From: Sinohyriopsis cumingii
Taxonomy: Eukaryota; Mollusca; Bivalvia; Unionida; Unionidae
Direction of reading: 5' to 3'
DNA: 64,000 bases
Assembly: GCA_028554795.2 (NCBI GenBank)
Contig: CM068835.1
Location: 56,907,219-56,971,218, forward strand
The stretch's first letter is position 1, and every line of letters starts with the position of its first letter. Shown here in pieces: positions 24,258 to 33,800 of this stretch. The notes beneath the pieces are model-generated. The model was given only the letters and a program-made list of their open reading frames with translations, had not been told where the DNA came from and made no database searches. The translations under genes were made by a program, and so were the position numbers.

Positions 24258-25541
24258 TTAATTACTTAGATTCGCTACAAATTCCACATACCATGTGATG
24301 TTTGCCCGGGCTAAATTTCCATCAACGGCATAAATTGTAAACTGTTCAGTTGCGTTCCTGTCTATAATTGTTGATATTGTATTGTTAAACCCGGATGAAC
24401 TCGACGATAATATATTAAACTGCATCATTGAAACCAGTGTCAATCGATAAATGCCCTTAACAGTTGCGGTAGTATTTACTGTATTCTGTGTAGGAGTCCA
24501 ATCGAATGATCCATGCCGAATTGTGTATACTGTGTTGATGATGTTCTCATGAGGGATTTTTATTTTTTCGAATTGCTCTGCTACTCTCGGTAGTCCGTCT
24601 TTAATCGCTTCAACATCAGTTCCGATTATTTCTATTCTCCGCAAATTCGCGTCTATATTATTCTTGTTCGCTGCAACATTAGTTTTGATTGTTTCTATTT
24701 CCCGTGTATTCTCGGTCATACTTTTTTTGTTTGCTGCAACATCAAGTTTGATTGTTCCTATTTCATATGTATGCACGTCTATACCTTTTTTGTTCGCTGC
24801 AACATCAGTTTTGATTAATCCTATTCCCCGCCAATACGCGTCTACATTTTTTTTGTTCGCTTCAACATCAGTTTTGATTGTTCCTATTTCCTGTGTATGC
24901 GCGTCCACACCCTTTTTGTTTGTTGCAACATCAGTTTTGATTGTTTTTATTTCCTGTCCATACGCAGTGATATCATTTATAGTTATTGTGATTTCATCCG
25001 GCTTGGTATTTTTTTTACCAAGGAATTTATCAAAGTTGTCATCGATCCTGTTAACATTTTTTCGCAACGTGTAAAATTGGCCCGACAGCGTTGTAAACTC
25101 CGAAATAGTATTTTTTATTGTTGCAAGATTTGGTTCGAATACTATCGGGTACCCAAAAAATCTATCGATAGTTGTTTTCACATGCCCTTCGAGTTCGATT
25201 ATTGATCTATTCAACCTTATAACACCGTCTCGGATTAATTCTATCGTATTCTCTATCTGAAATATATGTCCACCCGGTTTGATTCGTCCGTCGGCGGTAT
25301 ACAACGCGATGGTGTTCTCGGCGGCATCACGCTGTCGTAATAAAACGTCATTTAGCGACACATTACCGGATTTCAATTTACCCTGGCGGTCTTGAAATAC
25401 AACTATTTCATCTGGGTCAACACTGGTTAAGTTCAACGTATCAGCGATTTCATCCTCAATTAGTTTTTTTATGTCATCGGTGGCGGCTGTTTCCGTGGAT
25501 TCTTTCAGCGCCGAAACCGATCGTCCCCAAATATCAATCAT
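24258..25541 (-). CDS. Fibre-like protein with 21-residue repeats
   Basis: 427 residues. The N-terminal 190 residues are helical and include VDPDEIVVFQDRQGKLKSGN, a possible virion-attachment part. From about residue 195 to 325 there are six tandem 21-residue units of the form REIxTIKTDVAANKKxIDAHT, three heptads each, which predict a long parallel coiled-coil shaft. The last 90 residues (from about ENIINTVYTIRHGSF) are beta-rich with no charge bias, like a trimeric head. The plan of base, repetitive shaft and head is that of adenovirus fibres and phage tail spikes, so a receptor-binding role is inferred. The start at 25,541 is preceded by ATTTACAATAATA, and the start codon overlaps the stop of the protease gene. 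Confidence 0.65.
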   Translation of the reverse strand: MIDIWGRSVSALKESTETAATDDIKKLIEDEIADTLNLTSVDPDEIVVFQDRQGKLKSGNVSLNDVLLRQRDAAENTIALYTADGRIKPGGHIFQIENTIELIRDGVIRLNRSIIELEGHVKTTIDRFFGYPIVFEPNLATIKNTISEFTTLSGQFYTLRKNVNRIDDNFDKFLGKKNTKPDEITITINDITAYGQEIKTIKTDVATNKKGVDAHTQEIGTIKTDVEANKKNVDAYWRGIGLIKTDVAANKKGIDVHTYEIGTIKLDVAANKKSMTENTREIETIKTNVAANKNNIDANLRRIEIIGTDVEAIKDGLPRVAEQFEKIKIPHENIINTVYTIRHGSFDWTPTQNTVNTTATVKGIYRLTLVSMMQFNILSSSSSGFNNTISTIIDRNATEQFTIYAVDGNLARANITWYVEFVANLSN

Positions 25542-26088
25542 TATTATTGTAAATGTTATTCTCTAAAATCCGTTGAGCTTCTACGACCCCACTAGTGTAT
25601 TCGTTTACAACCACATGAGGTGGTTTTCGCGATGATGAAATCGCCGCAAGTACGTTCAATACCTCATGGCCACATATCGGTGGGTCACTTAACTGCTGTG
25701 TTGGCAGCGTGGAATAAAAAACCCGGGCTGAACACGCCCGGGCTGAACACGCCCGGATATACCGCATGAATTCGTTTGGTGGGGCTAACCCGTATGAATC
25801 AAAATAGACGATCGCACGCGGATCAATCGCGTACGCAACCCAATGAGTTCCCGCTCCGGAGGATCCATCGAGGTTAATTATGCCGGTTTCAATATTCCTT
25901 GGTGCCGCCGGTAATTGATCCCTCATAAAAACACCTCTGAAGTTTTTTATCGCTAGCGCGTTTGCGGCGTCTATTAAATCAAAATTAGACATTGGAGTCA
26001 TAGACTCAGGAGTCATAGACTCAGGAGTCATAGACTCTTGCGTTAATAAACGGTTCCCGGTAGTCTTAGACCCTTTCCCGAGTACCAT
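25534..26088 (-). CDS. Adenain-like cysteine protease
   Basis: A Polinton/adenovirus-type maturation protease that would cleave capsid precursors. From the ATG at 26,088 the catalytic residues are His82 (GAGTHWVAYAI), Asp97 (IVYFDSYG) and Cys139 (PPICGHEVL), with a Gln at 131-132 for the oxyanion hole. The N-terminal FRGVFMRDQLPAAP and INLDGSSGAGTHW are typical of the family. An ATG at 25,992 (MSNFDLIDAANAL) fits the usual family start better and avoids the overlap with the upstream gene, so residues 1-32, which hold an SMTPE repeat, may not be translated. Two short in-frame repeats (SMTPE; ACSAR) mark the gene. It ends 8 bases inside the fibre-like gene. Confidence 0.85.
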   Translation of the reverse strand: MVLGKGSKTTGNRLLTQESMTPESMTPESMTPMSNFDLIDAANALAIKNFRGVFMRDQLPAAPRNIETGIINLDGSSGAGTHWVAYAIDPRAIVYFDSYGLAPPNEFMRYIRACSARACSARVFYSTLPTQQLSDPPICGHEVLNVLAAISSSRKPPHVVVNEYTSGVVEAQRILENNIYNNND

Positions 26089-26519
26089 GAATACGGGGTT
26101 CCCGGTAGTCTTAGACCCTTTCCGGCCACGGGTCGTTTTTTTTTGTAGCCTTTCCCGGTTGCCTTCTTCAATGCCATCCCCGCCGCGGTACCAACGGCTC
26201 CTAACGCCGCCGCCTTAGCCACTGCTGGTGCGGCCGCGGCAATCAATGCCGGAATCGCAGCTAACAGCGGAAATATCCCACCGGTCTTTTCCATGTTTTT
26301 AATTGCTGCGGCTGAAAAATCTATTTGAACACCCTTTTTATTCTTCATCGCATCATTGAAATGTTTTATTTGACGCGCCGTCAACGATATCTTATGATTA
26401 CCACCCGCCATCTGTGACGGCTTCAGCGTTATTGTGATCCCGCATTGTTTAGCCGACTTTGATCGTAATTTCTTGACTTGACCATCAGTCAACTCTACAT
26501 TGACGACACTATACGACAT
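26043..26519 (-). CDS. Core / membrane-active virion protein
   Basis: 158 residues. The N-terminal 90 residues (VNVELTDGQVKKLRS, ITITLKPSQMAGG, KISLTARQIKHFNDAM, VQIDFSAAAIKNM) match from memory a domain widespread in Polinton and adintovirus proteins of unknown structure. A GG-containing hydrophobic Ala-rich helix follows (about 91-122), then a basic tail (KKATGKGYKKKRP) and a repeated GKGLRLPGT unit. The hydrophobic-helix-plus-basic-tail plan resembles adenovirus pX/pVI-type core or membrane-lytic proteins, with GG sites suited to the element's protease; this role is inferred. The repeated tail reflects a direct DNA repeat of about 29 bp at 26,050-26,079 and 26,097-26,126. Its start follows CGTTTACAATAAA. 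Confidence 0.65.
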   Translation of the reverse strand: MSYSVVNVELTDGQVKKLRSKSAKQCGITITLKPSQMAGGNHKISLTARQIKHFNDAMKNKKGVQIDFSAAAIKNMEKTGGIFPLLAAIPALIAAAAPAVAKAAALGAVGTAAGMALKKATGKGYKKKRPVAGKGLRLPGTPYSWYSGKGLRLPGTVY

Positions 26520-26548
26520 TTTATTGTAAACGCGTTTTGTGCTTTCAA

Positions 26549-27991
26549 TTACATGTTTTCCACTGGCGCATCAACGATTCTCATTCGTCCACCAACACCT
26601 TCCAACAGCATTGATTTATCGCTGAGAATGACAGCAACCGCTCTATAATTAACACCAGCCGGGGCTATACGAGCTCTGAAGTGTATATCAACGACGGATT
26701 GTCTCGTTAAATCAAGATGTTCCAGCGAAAAATAATAAATCGGATACAGGTTTTTAAAATCAAGTTGTGATATTTGCAAACCGGTGTCGACGTTTTGATC
26801 ACGACCCATATATGACAGCAATCGATGATACACACGTGCGACATGGTTGTCACCGTAATTAAGCTGTATATCCTCGGATGGTTCCTGTTGTCCGTTTATT
26901 CTCAGCGAAACCTCCATGACTCCTAATCGATCAAATATCATATGGCTGCGTCCTTGATTACCCAATCGTTCCCTATTCTGTAGCGCTATGAATATATGAC
27001 GCGGGGCTGAAACACCCTGTTTTGATGCTAGGTGCCATGTAAACGTATCGGCGACGTTATCCTCTTTAGCATCAGTTGTTACCGCTAGCCAACTCAACAA
27101 CGATTTCCCTCCCTGTTCCATAAATGCTAACAATCGTGCTTCCGTGGTAACTGATGGAGTCAGCACCGGCATCCACAATGCCATTTTAGTTAAAATGACT
27201 TTACCGGCAGCGACGCCAGCAGCATGCCATATTGCATTGTTATCATCGCCCCTTCGCGTCAGCGCGATTGTATGCTTAGCCCCATAGACAACTTTTCTAA
27301 CATTTCTGCAGAATCCAAATATGTGATGGAGTGGAATCGCGCATGAAAACTTTCGGCGTGGTCCTTGCAACATTCCTATTCGTGTTGCAAACCCTAGATT
27401 AAAATTATCGTTAGTAATTTTTATAATATTGAAATTAGCGCCTGGTCTTGCTCTGCGGTCTGGATTGGCTGCTTCAGCCTGTGGGTCAGTTGCGGTATCT
27501 CTTTCCACCAGCACGTTAATGTACTGAATATGATCAGCGTTATCGGTGGAGTCCTTTGCGAACATTATAGATGGGCCCGCCGATCTTGTATAATCATCCG
27601 AGTATCTCGCCAACCCAATTATCGTCGTTGCAACATCAACCTCGCGTTCTATTGATTCAATTTCTCGCCCGTCAATAAGATATCTGGCGCTCTCAAATAA
27701 CGCCATGATACCGTTGTTGACGAAGCCAACTCGAACACGATGGTCATCTGCGTATGGTGCATTATCGGCGGCATTTGTCACGAGTTCTCCCTCGATTTCG
27801 ATAAACGCTTCACACGGCAAAAAATATTTACTGGTATCTTGGACTTGAAGTTCAATTCGCGATCGTAGGTCAGGTTGCGCTGCATAATAAGAATAATATT
27901 GATAATCACGGACAGAATCATCCCTGCGTACTGGGGCGTCCATATCAAACGCGGGATCAGCGGTACGCGCAAACATTCTATTATTTATCAT
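26549..27991 (-). CDS. Major capsid protein, double jelly-roll
   Basis: 480 residues, the size of Polinton/adintovirus hexon-like major capsid proteins. It opens MINNRMFARTADPAFDMDAP, followed by YYSYYAAQPDLRSRIELQVQDTSKYFLPCEAFIEIEGEL, a pattern typical of these proteins: a first-strand motif, then a Phe/Leu-Pro position and a beta-strand ending in GEL. Alternating hydrophobic strands run to the end without coiled coils or membrane helices. It would build the icosahedral facets as trimers with pseudo-hexameric outline. It is the largest virion gene and sits in the middle of the minus-strand block. Its upstream region has AATTGAAAAC but not the TTTAnAATAA half of the motif seen at its neighbours. 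Confidence 0.85.
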   Translation of the reverse strand: MINNRMFARTADPAFDMDAPVRRDDSVRDYQYYSYYAAQPDLRSRIELQVQDTSKYFLPCEAFIEIEGELVTNAADNAPYADDHRVRVGFVNNGIMALFESARYLIDGREIESIEREVDVATTIIGLARYSDDYTRSAGPSIMFAKDSTDNADHIQYINVLVERDTATDPQAEAANPDRRARPGANFNIIKITNDNFNLGFATRIGMLQGPRRKFSCAIPLHHIFGFCRNVRKVVYGAKHTIALTRRGDDNNAIWHAAGVAAGKVILTKMALWMPVLTPSVTTEARLLAFMEQGGKSLLSWLAVTTDAKEDNVADTFTWHLASKQGVSAPRHIFIALQNRERLGNQGRSHMIFDRLGVMEVSLRINGQQEPSEDIQLNYGDNHVARVYHRLLSYMGRDQNVDTGLQISQLDFKNLYPIYYFSLEHLDLTRQSVVDIHFRARIAPAGVNYRAVAVILSDKSMLLEGVGGRMRIVDAPVENM

Positions 27992-28001
27992 GTTGATGTT
28001 T

Positions 28002-28481
28002 TCAATTGCGATTTTTTCGTCGTAAATTCTTTGAATTTAAACCACTCCCCGCTATCGCGTTCATGAGCGCGTTGGTTGCCGCATCGGCGGATGGCGAAGT
28101 CGTCGCCAACGACTCTAATTTTTCTTCCACGGCGTTATTTATTACTTTACTGACATTTGCAGGCATCACTGTCGTTGATGGCATTACCGGTGGTTTCTGT
28201 TTTTTTCTCCTGAATTTCACCAATGACATTAGTTTGTCCCGCGCGGCTGAAAACGCCCTTCCGGCAACATCTCCAATGGCACTAATACCCTTATCACGAA
28301 TAACATCAATAGCCTTCATTCCTAATTGTTTGGCTAACGGCGCTACTTTTGGAGCCATTCTTGTAAATAACCCCGCAATGGTGCTACCGAGACCATCTCC
28401 ATAGTACGCGCGGTAAACAGGCAATCGCGAGTTTACCACGTAGACGAGTACTGGTTTATCATGGTTGTAGTGTATGATCAT
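28002..28481 (-). CDS. Small virion protein, pVI/pX-like
   Basis: 159 residues from the ATG at 28,481 (MIIHYNHDKPVLVY); no ATG lies further upstream in frame. An N-terminal beta-like stretch ends YYGDGLGSTIAGLFTRMAP, and an amphipathic helix rich in Lys and small residues follows (to about residue 80) with a basic patch KFRRKKQK. The C-terminal half is Ser/Ala/Asn-rich and ends in NLRRKNRN. The GxGxG then amphipathic helix plan is common in Polinton minor virion proteins thought to act like adenovirus pVI. The GDGLG site may be cleaved by the element's protease. The gene lies just upstream of the capsid gene; its start follows GTGTTTTTAATAAGG, with AATTGGAAAAC further up. Confidence 0.6.
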   Translation of the reverse strand: MIIHYNHDKPVLVYVVNSRLPVYRAYYGDGLGSTIAGLFTRMAPKVAPLAKQLGMKAIDVIRDKGISAIGDVAGRAFSAARDKLMSLVKFRRKKQKPPVMPSTTVMPANVSKVINNAVEEKLESLATTSPSADAATNALMNAIAGSGLNSKNLRRKNRN

Positions 28482-28507
28482 CCTTATTAAAAACACCAGT
28501 TTTCCAA

Positions 28508-29452
28508 TTAATCATCCACGAGTTCGTCTATGAGCGTTCGATATGCATTAATGTCCATAATACCGCCTGCAAATAACCGCTTGCAAATATCAGCGGCCTC
28601 ATTGATTATTTCCGTAGAGTTATTTCCGGCTCGTTTTCCTCCGATTAGTACTTCCAGCCGTGATATATCACTGAGAACACTATTAGGACAGGTAACGCCG
28701 TAGGATTCTTTACCAACAGAGTATCCTTTTCCTTTTTTTGGTGTTATACTCTTAACTTCCTTGTGGAATGCGTCGTAATCGGATTTACTACGATGTGGTA
28801 ATGCATCTTTATGTTTACTTGCTAAATACACTATTCTTGCCCAGTCCTTTAACGACTTTATATTTTTCTTGTAACCGCTATTGATATGCTTCTTATCTCG
28901 TATGCTCTTAGCAAAATTGTTGGCAGTAAAATTAATTAATTCTTCCCTGTTGCTGAAGTCTCTAATTTGATCTATTGTGCTCTTCTTGAGTACAATACGG
29001 GGTATATTCCCTTCTTTTTCTTCCGGTATTTCTTCTTCCGGTATTTCTTCTTCTGGTATTTCTTCTTCTGGTTCTTTCGCAGTAGCGCCTAGTTCTTCTT
29101 CATCGGCCATTGTAACATAAGGTTCTTGTGGTTCGGTTATAGCGAGTGGTGGTGGCCTCCGTGTTGTAGCAGCCGCTATTTTTGCAGGAAGTGTTTCTAA
29201 AGACCTTTTTGTTTGTTCGGTCTGAGCCGCTATCTTTTCAAGCGCATCGAGGACGGGCACAGTTGCCGCCGTAACATCTTTGGTCGCTTTAGTTACCGGG
29301 GCAAAGAGTTGTTCGCTTCCAACAGTAAAATCGGTTTGTAGTTGCTGCCGCGTTTGAAGTTGTTCTCGGACCCTGTCTCGTAACGGTATAAACTTTTTAA
29401 GCGCTGCTAGCCGCTCTCTGGCTAGCCGAGTAGTAAGTGATTCGCCTACCAT
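28508..29452 (-). CDS. Hypothetical virion-block protein
   Basis: 314 residues, no family recognised by name. Residues 1-110 are helical and could form coiled coil. A Pro-rich linker follows, then an acidic tandem repeat of EEEIPEE units (about 126-150). The C-terminal 160 residues form an independent helical domain (IVLKKSTIDQIRDFSNREEL to LIDELVDD) containing KKGKGYSVGK. Position beside capsid genes suggests a scaffold or core role, but this is inference only. The start ATG overlaps the stop of the gene upstream (TAATG), a coupled arrangement. Confidence 0.55.
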   Translation of the reverse strand: MVGESLTTRLARERLAALKKFIPLRDRVREQLQTRQQLQTDFTVGSEQLFAPVTKATKDVTAATVPVLDALEKIAAQTEQTKRSLETLPAKIAAATTRRPPPLAITEPQEPYVTMADEEELGATAKEPEEEIPEEEIPEEEIPEEKEGNIPRIVLKKSTIDQIRDFSNREELINFTANNFAKSIRDKKHINSGYKKNIKSLKDWARIVYLASKHKDALPHRSKSDYDAFHKEVKSITPKKGKGYSVGKESYGVTCPNSVLSDISRLEVLIGGKRAGNNSTEIINEAADICKRLFAGGIMDINAYRTLIDELVDD

Positions 29453-29832
29453 TATTGCAATTGCGAAGCAATTTCTAATTTCTCGCCGGAGTTTTCGTCT
29501 ATAATCCTTCTAATGTTTTTGATCTTACTAGAAATCTCCCGGCGTCGTTCATAAACACGTCCGAGTTTTTTTCGTATTATTTCAACGGCAGTAAATAGTC
29601 CAATGAATGCATTTGCGTCATTGTGGTACAAGTTTTCATTAATCGTATGTTGTAATCGTTTTATAAAAAAGTACTCGCGGGCCAGGGTAAAACGCCCCCG
29701 TTTCGATTGTTCGTTAATAATCTCATAATCGGATAATATTTTTTCACTGTCGAGACCATCAGATAATTCAATTCCTTGATTTTTTAATTTTGAAATCTCA
29801 GTTAATATATTATTGATGTCTTCGATATTCAT
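29452..29832 (-). CDS. Hypothetical coiled-coil protein
   Basis: 126 residues from the ATG at 29,832 (MNIEDINNILTEISKLKNQG). I chose this start because TTTTATAAGAATA stands directly before it, like the motif at other genes of the element, and because the sequence further upstream lacks protein-like composition. The protein is almost wholly helical and charged, with heptad-like leucine and isoleucine spacing from residue 80 (VYERRREISSKIKNIRRIIDE). No family recognised. It overlaps the next gene at TAATG. Confidence 0.5.
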   Translation of the reverse strand: MNIEDINNILTEISKLKNQGIELSDGLDSEKILSDYEIINEQSKRGRFTLAREYFFIKRLQHTINENLYHNDANAFIGLFTAVEIIRKKLGRVYERRREISSKIKNIRRIIDENSGEKLEIASQLQ

Positions 29833-29988
29833 TATTCTTATAAAACATCTTGTTTTTAAATAAAAAAAAATGAAAACTCGTGTATCAATTCCGAGGTGTT
29901 CATACTTTGTTTTCTTCCGGAACAGACAATTCGTCACGGTGGCCTTGTCAGCGCCATAGGCGCTGGTGACCTTGTCACGGTGACTTCG
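29833..29988. other. Largest inner non-coding gap of the element
   Basis: This 150-bp stretch is one of the few non-coding gaps between the terminal repeats. It holds short dyads: TTCGTCACGG, AGCGCCATAGGCGCT (a perfect stem of AGCGCC and GGCGCT), CTTGTCACGGTGACTTCGTC. A related run of GTGAC/GTCAC words lies in the polymerase-fusion gene at 34,051-34,110. Function unknown; a binding site, origin or packaging site is possible. Confidence 0.45.
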
Positions 29989-30495
29989 TCACTCGCTGAT
30001 TTCTGTTATATATGAAAATCGAATTCTATGCCCGGTCTTTTTTGAGATTGCTGTTTGACATACTCGTTCTGCAACAAATTGTATTGAGGCGATACAAATG
30101 TCAAAGTATTTTCCTGCCGCATACATGGAGTGAAATATTTTTTCCTCGTGAGTTGTTGTATCAAATGACTTTACGGGTTTTGCTTTCTTTGGGTATTTAC
30201 CGGTTTGGCCTTTTTTGGTATTTTGACTCTGAGAGATGGCTTGCAGATTACACAGTCTGTTATTTTGATAATTAGAATCAATGTGATCAATAACGAGACT
30301 ATCTTTGATCAACCCGTGGAAACATTCATAGATGATTCTGTGACAGAGATATTTTTTCCCTCCAGCAGTAAACATTAAATACCCGTGATTGTTTTTCCAT
30401 CCAACCGGCTTCTTCAGTCTGCGGTTTCTAACAATACCGTCGCGAGATGCCTCGTAATTGACGAGCAGGGGGTGCGGCTGAAATTCTTGGTCCAT
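29989..30495 (-). CDS. Free-standing HNH endonuclease, NUMOD type
   Basis: 168 residues. An N-terminal NUMOD4-like part (PLLVNYEASRDGIVRNRRLKKP, NHGYLMFTAGGKKYLCHRII) leads into the HNH core with CHRIIYECFHG, LVIDHIDSNYQNNRLCNLQ and SQSQN. A C-terminal NUMOD1-like DNA-binding region follows (KIFHSMYAAGKYFDICIASI). This is the layout of homing endonucleases of phages, giant viruses and organelles, which cut DNA at long sites and spread themselves. In a Polinton-like element it may be a resident parasite or a recruited nuclease. It lies between a zinc-binding gene and the gene-free gap; its start follows TATTATTATACAA. Confidence 0.8.
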   Translation of the reverse strand: MDQEFQPHPLLVNYEASRDGIVRNRRLKKPVGWKNNHGYLMFTAGGKKYLCHRIIYECFHGLIKDSLVIDHIDSNYQNNRLCNLQAISQSQNTKKGQTGKYPKKAKPVKSFDTTTHEEKIFHSMYAAGKYFDICIASIQFVAERVCQTAISKKTGHRIRFSYITEISE

Positions 30496-30508
30496 TTGTA
30501 TAATAATA

Positions 30509-30850
30509 CTATTTGTCTAATTTATTATTTGGTTTAATTATAAATCTTTCAACGTAGTCTTGGGGGGTTTTGATGACGAAGTCTGCGGTAGGGTCAATGA
30601 CGGCGTTTTTAATTCGCTTGTCATAATAGCGTTTTAGTTCCCTGTATCGCTTTCCGCCACAATTAATACATAACTGTGATTTTCCTCTTACACCGACGTG
30701 GCAAACCAAGCACGGGAGAGGGCCAAGAGAACCATTACGAACGCTTTGTAAATGGTATCCGCAGAATTCACCTCTACATGATTTATTGCACGGGGTTGTC
30801 GACCCAATCATCAACCATTTGCAGTGATTCATTATACTATATTCTTTCAT
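30509..30850 (-). CDS. Small zinc-binding protein
   Basis: 113 residues from the ATG at 30,850, or 107 from the ATG at 30,832, which follows TATAGTATA and fits the start motif better. Cysteine pairs are PCNKSCRGEFCGYH and LPCLVCHVGVRGKSQLCINCGG, enough for two zinc sites. From memory, a protein beginning NHCKWLM-like with this cysteine order recurs in Polintons of cnidarians and other animals; its role is unknown. The C-terminal 45 residues are basic and helical. It is divergently arranged with the polymerase-fusion gene across 21-39 bp, so the two may share a bidirectional promoter. Confidence 0.6.
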   Translation of the reverse strand: MKEYSIMNHCKWLMIGSTTPCNKSCRGEFCGYHLQSVRNGSLGPLPCLVCHVGVRGKSQLCINCGGKRYRELKRYYDKRIKNAVIDPTADFVIKTPQDYVERFIIKPNNKLDK

Positions 30851-30871
30851 TTAAATACTTGTTTTAATTAT

Positions 30872-33800
30872 ATGGATGAGTTTGAGAGATTGGCAGCAAT
30901 TAAGCCCCGGAAAAATATTAAATTCAATCTCGATAGAGTCCTCAAGGACACACCAAAAGCGTTAATAAACGATAAAACCCTGTTGAATAAAATACGCGAT
31001 TGTATCAATGAATTCAAGCGTGATGGCGCATCTCACAGTTGGTCAACATTTCGAATTGATGGCATTGTTGATGCTACCATGAACGACAACCGCGCAGCAA
31101 CGATAATATCACAACTTGACGGTAAAAGATATTTCTTCAGAGTAAAATTCATTGTCCGGGTGAAATCAGGCGATTGGATCATACGTGATAAATTTGAACC
31201 GGTTCTCAGCGACAAGAAAACAGTCATTGTCAGCCGCGACTCCAAGCCGGGGTTGTTAACCGGAATTGACAGACCATACTATGAACGAGCGTATCCTGAA
31301 ACAGCAGTTGTTTATGGAATATACCCGTTAAATAAGAAACCTGATATCGGAAAACTGAAACCGATGAAACAGTCAACCGGGATAAATTGTGTAGCAGAAC
31401 GAATAATAGAGCATTTTACAAATGCGTGTCGAGGAAACAAATTGACTGATTTACGACGTAGCAAAATCAACCAGTGGGAACTAACCGTAAAAGAGCGTGG
31501 AGCGACCATCAGCGACATAGCGAGATTAGAAACATCGCTGAGATTTCCAATAACCGTTACAACAATAACCGGTGAAGTATTATACGAATCAAAGTACAAA
31601 TCGAAGGGAGCCCCAATCAAAATTATTGATCATAACGAACACGCATGGACGCCCGCGATCACAATATTTCCACGGGATAGAACAGTAAAGTATATACCCG
31701 AAGAATTCCTGGGAGAACAATTCTCCAAGGACGGTTTTCTCGCGGAGAGGAAACTATTTGATGCTATTGCCTACTTGTGTAAAAACGACCCTGTATCAGT
31801 GTGGTTACTTCGCAGCGCTGAAAACGATGCGGATACCTTTGATCAGTTTGTAAGACCAAACGGCGAATTATATCGCACTGAAGCATTTCACAACAGGATG
31901 AAAAAAACCGCCATGGAATTTGAAGAGCATGATGAACAACTGCTAACAAATTGTTTTACGATTCCATCGGTTGTAGCTCATGTTGCAGCAAGGAAAAATG
32001 CGTGGAGACCAACGCGCAGGGAATTTTTACCAGATGTACAATCCAGTTGTTTGGAATACTATCACGGTGGACTATGGAACACTGAATACAACCGCGACGC
32101 TATGATCTCGGTTGATATGGTTGCCTGTTATCCAGCGAGTTTTCTCGGGTATGGATCCGCCGCTGAGTATTTCAAACGATTTGGACACCCCAGTCATGAA
32201 ATGACTCGTGTTGCTATTAATGGACCACTGCCTGATTTTGATTTAACCGGATTCGCTCGCATAGTATCATTTGAATTCGCGGCAGGACTCCATCGCTGTT
32301 GCTATATTTGGATCGGTAGACACATGGCTGAAAAGAAGTGGCTGCCAATAGCGCTGCTACGGTATATGATTGATTGTAGCATGCTAGTTTCGTTGATTGT
32401 CAGTGACGCAATTATATCATACCGGGCGCAGACTGAAGTCTGGTTACCAGAACCGGAGCGTCTAGACAGCATAATTGACGAGTCCAGAAAAAACATTGAT
32501 GCCGACGAGGAATATATCATCGAATGGTCCAGGAGGATATTCAACCAACGAAACCACGAGGCAAAAGATCTCGGTAGAAGAATAATTGGTAAGTTTACAC
32601 AAGGTGGAAAAAACTGCGATTACAAACGATATTGCTCACGGCTGATTATAGATGACGCAGAATATGATTTCGTAATCAAGGACGCAGTGGCGAAAAATAG
32701 ATACGTGAACTGCAAAACAGCTTTCTTGTCCAGTGGAACAAGGTTGGGTACAGTTGTTACCTACAGCGATGGAGACAGCCCGGCATACCCGCATTTGAGG
32801 GCGTCTATGCTGGGTTATGCCGCTATTAATTTATTCTCGATGATAAATAGATTCCCCGACACCGCGGTTAGAGTAGCCGTTGATTCATTTTATATAGACG
32901 TAGCGTACAAGGAAAACGTAGCCGGGTTTACTAGTCCGGACGAGAGTTGGGGTACATGGAGAATTAAAAATGAAATACGACGCGATTATTCCCCGTCAGC
33001 GGATGTCGCCGTTGAGAACAATTACCTACGCGGCGATAAATTATCAGAATGGTCTAATGCACCACCGTGTTCTGATCCAATTTGTAGACACAAGACGGTT
33101 TATTTAAGCGGCTGTGGCGGGTCGGGAAAGACGACTCGGGCAATTGAATTATTTCGAACGCGGGCAAGTATAATCGTGCTTACACCGACCCATAGACTAG
33201 CGCGAGAGATAAAACAACGAAGTGTTGACGCCGTTACTTATCACAGCTTTTTTCGATACAGCGGCGGTGAGTGGACTCCTGATCGAATGGGTGAAAAATT
33301 TATTCCTGAGGTTATCATCTGGGACGAAATATGTACTGTTTCGTTAGATGTTTTACAAATGTTTCTTGAGTGGTTGCTGCGCGCGAATACAGCGGTGATA
33401 ATGTGCGGAGATCATGGCCAACCACCACCATTTGTCGGCGAGGGTCCACATGATTGGTTAAAGGGTTTTGTGGACTATTATGAAGAAACCGATACCGATT
33501 ACCGAGCACTTGATGAACAACTGCGCGAGGTTAAGAAATTAATCAGATTACAGCCGGATAGAGTTCAATGTGAAATAATCCGCGAGGTGATTCCGGAAAC
33601 GCCGTTAAATGAATTCTGGGAAACATGGAGACCAAATGATTTGATTGTAGCGAGTAGAAAGATAGTCAGAGACACACTTCAGCGGAGGTTGTTTACGTTG
33701 CATAAGGAAAAGTTTCCAACGCGCCCAGTGCCGTTGTGTTATAGACCCGCTGACACACGGCGGCAGAACATTGAAGTTGAAATCCCGGGCCCGACAGCGT

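Noticed and set aside
24664-25205. Plus-strand frames of 102-136 codons
   Set aside because: Antisense shadows of the repeat region of the fibre-like gene; the repeats keep the opposite strand open.
24258-25541. CRISPR-like array (regular 63-bp repeats)
   Set aside because: The repeats are diverged, without spacers, and in frame within a coding sequence, giving 21-residue heptad units.
30012-30275. Plus-strand frame of 87 codons
   Set aside because: Antisense shadow of the HNH endonuclease gene, which has clear family motifs.
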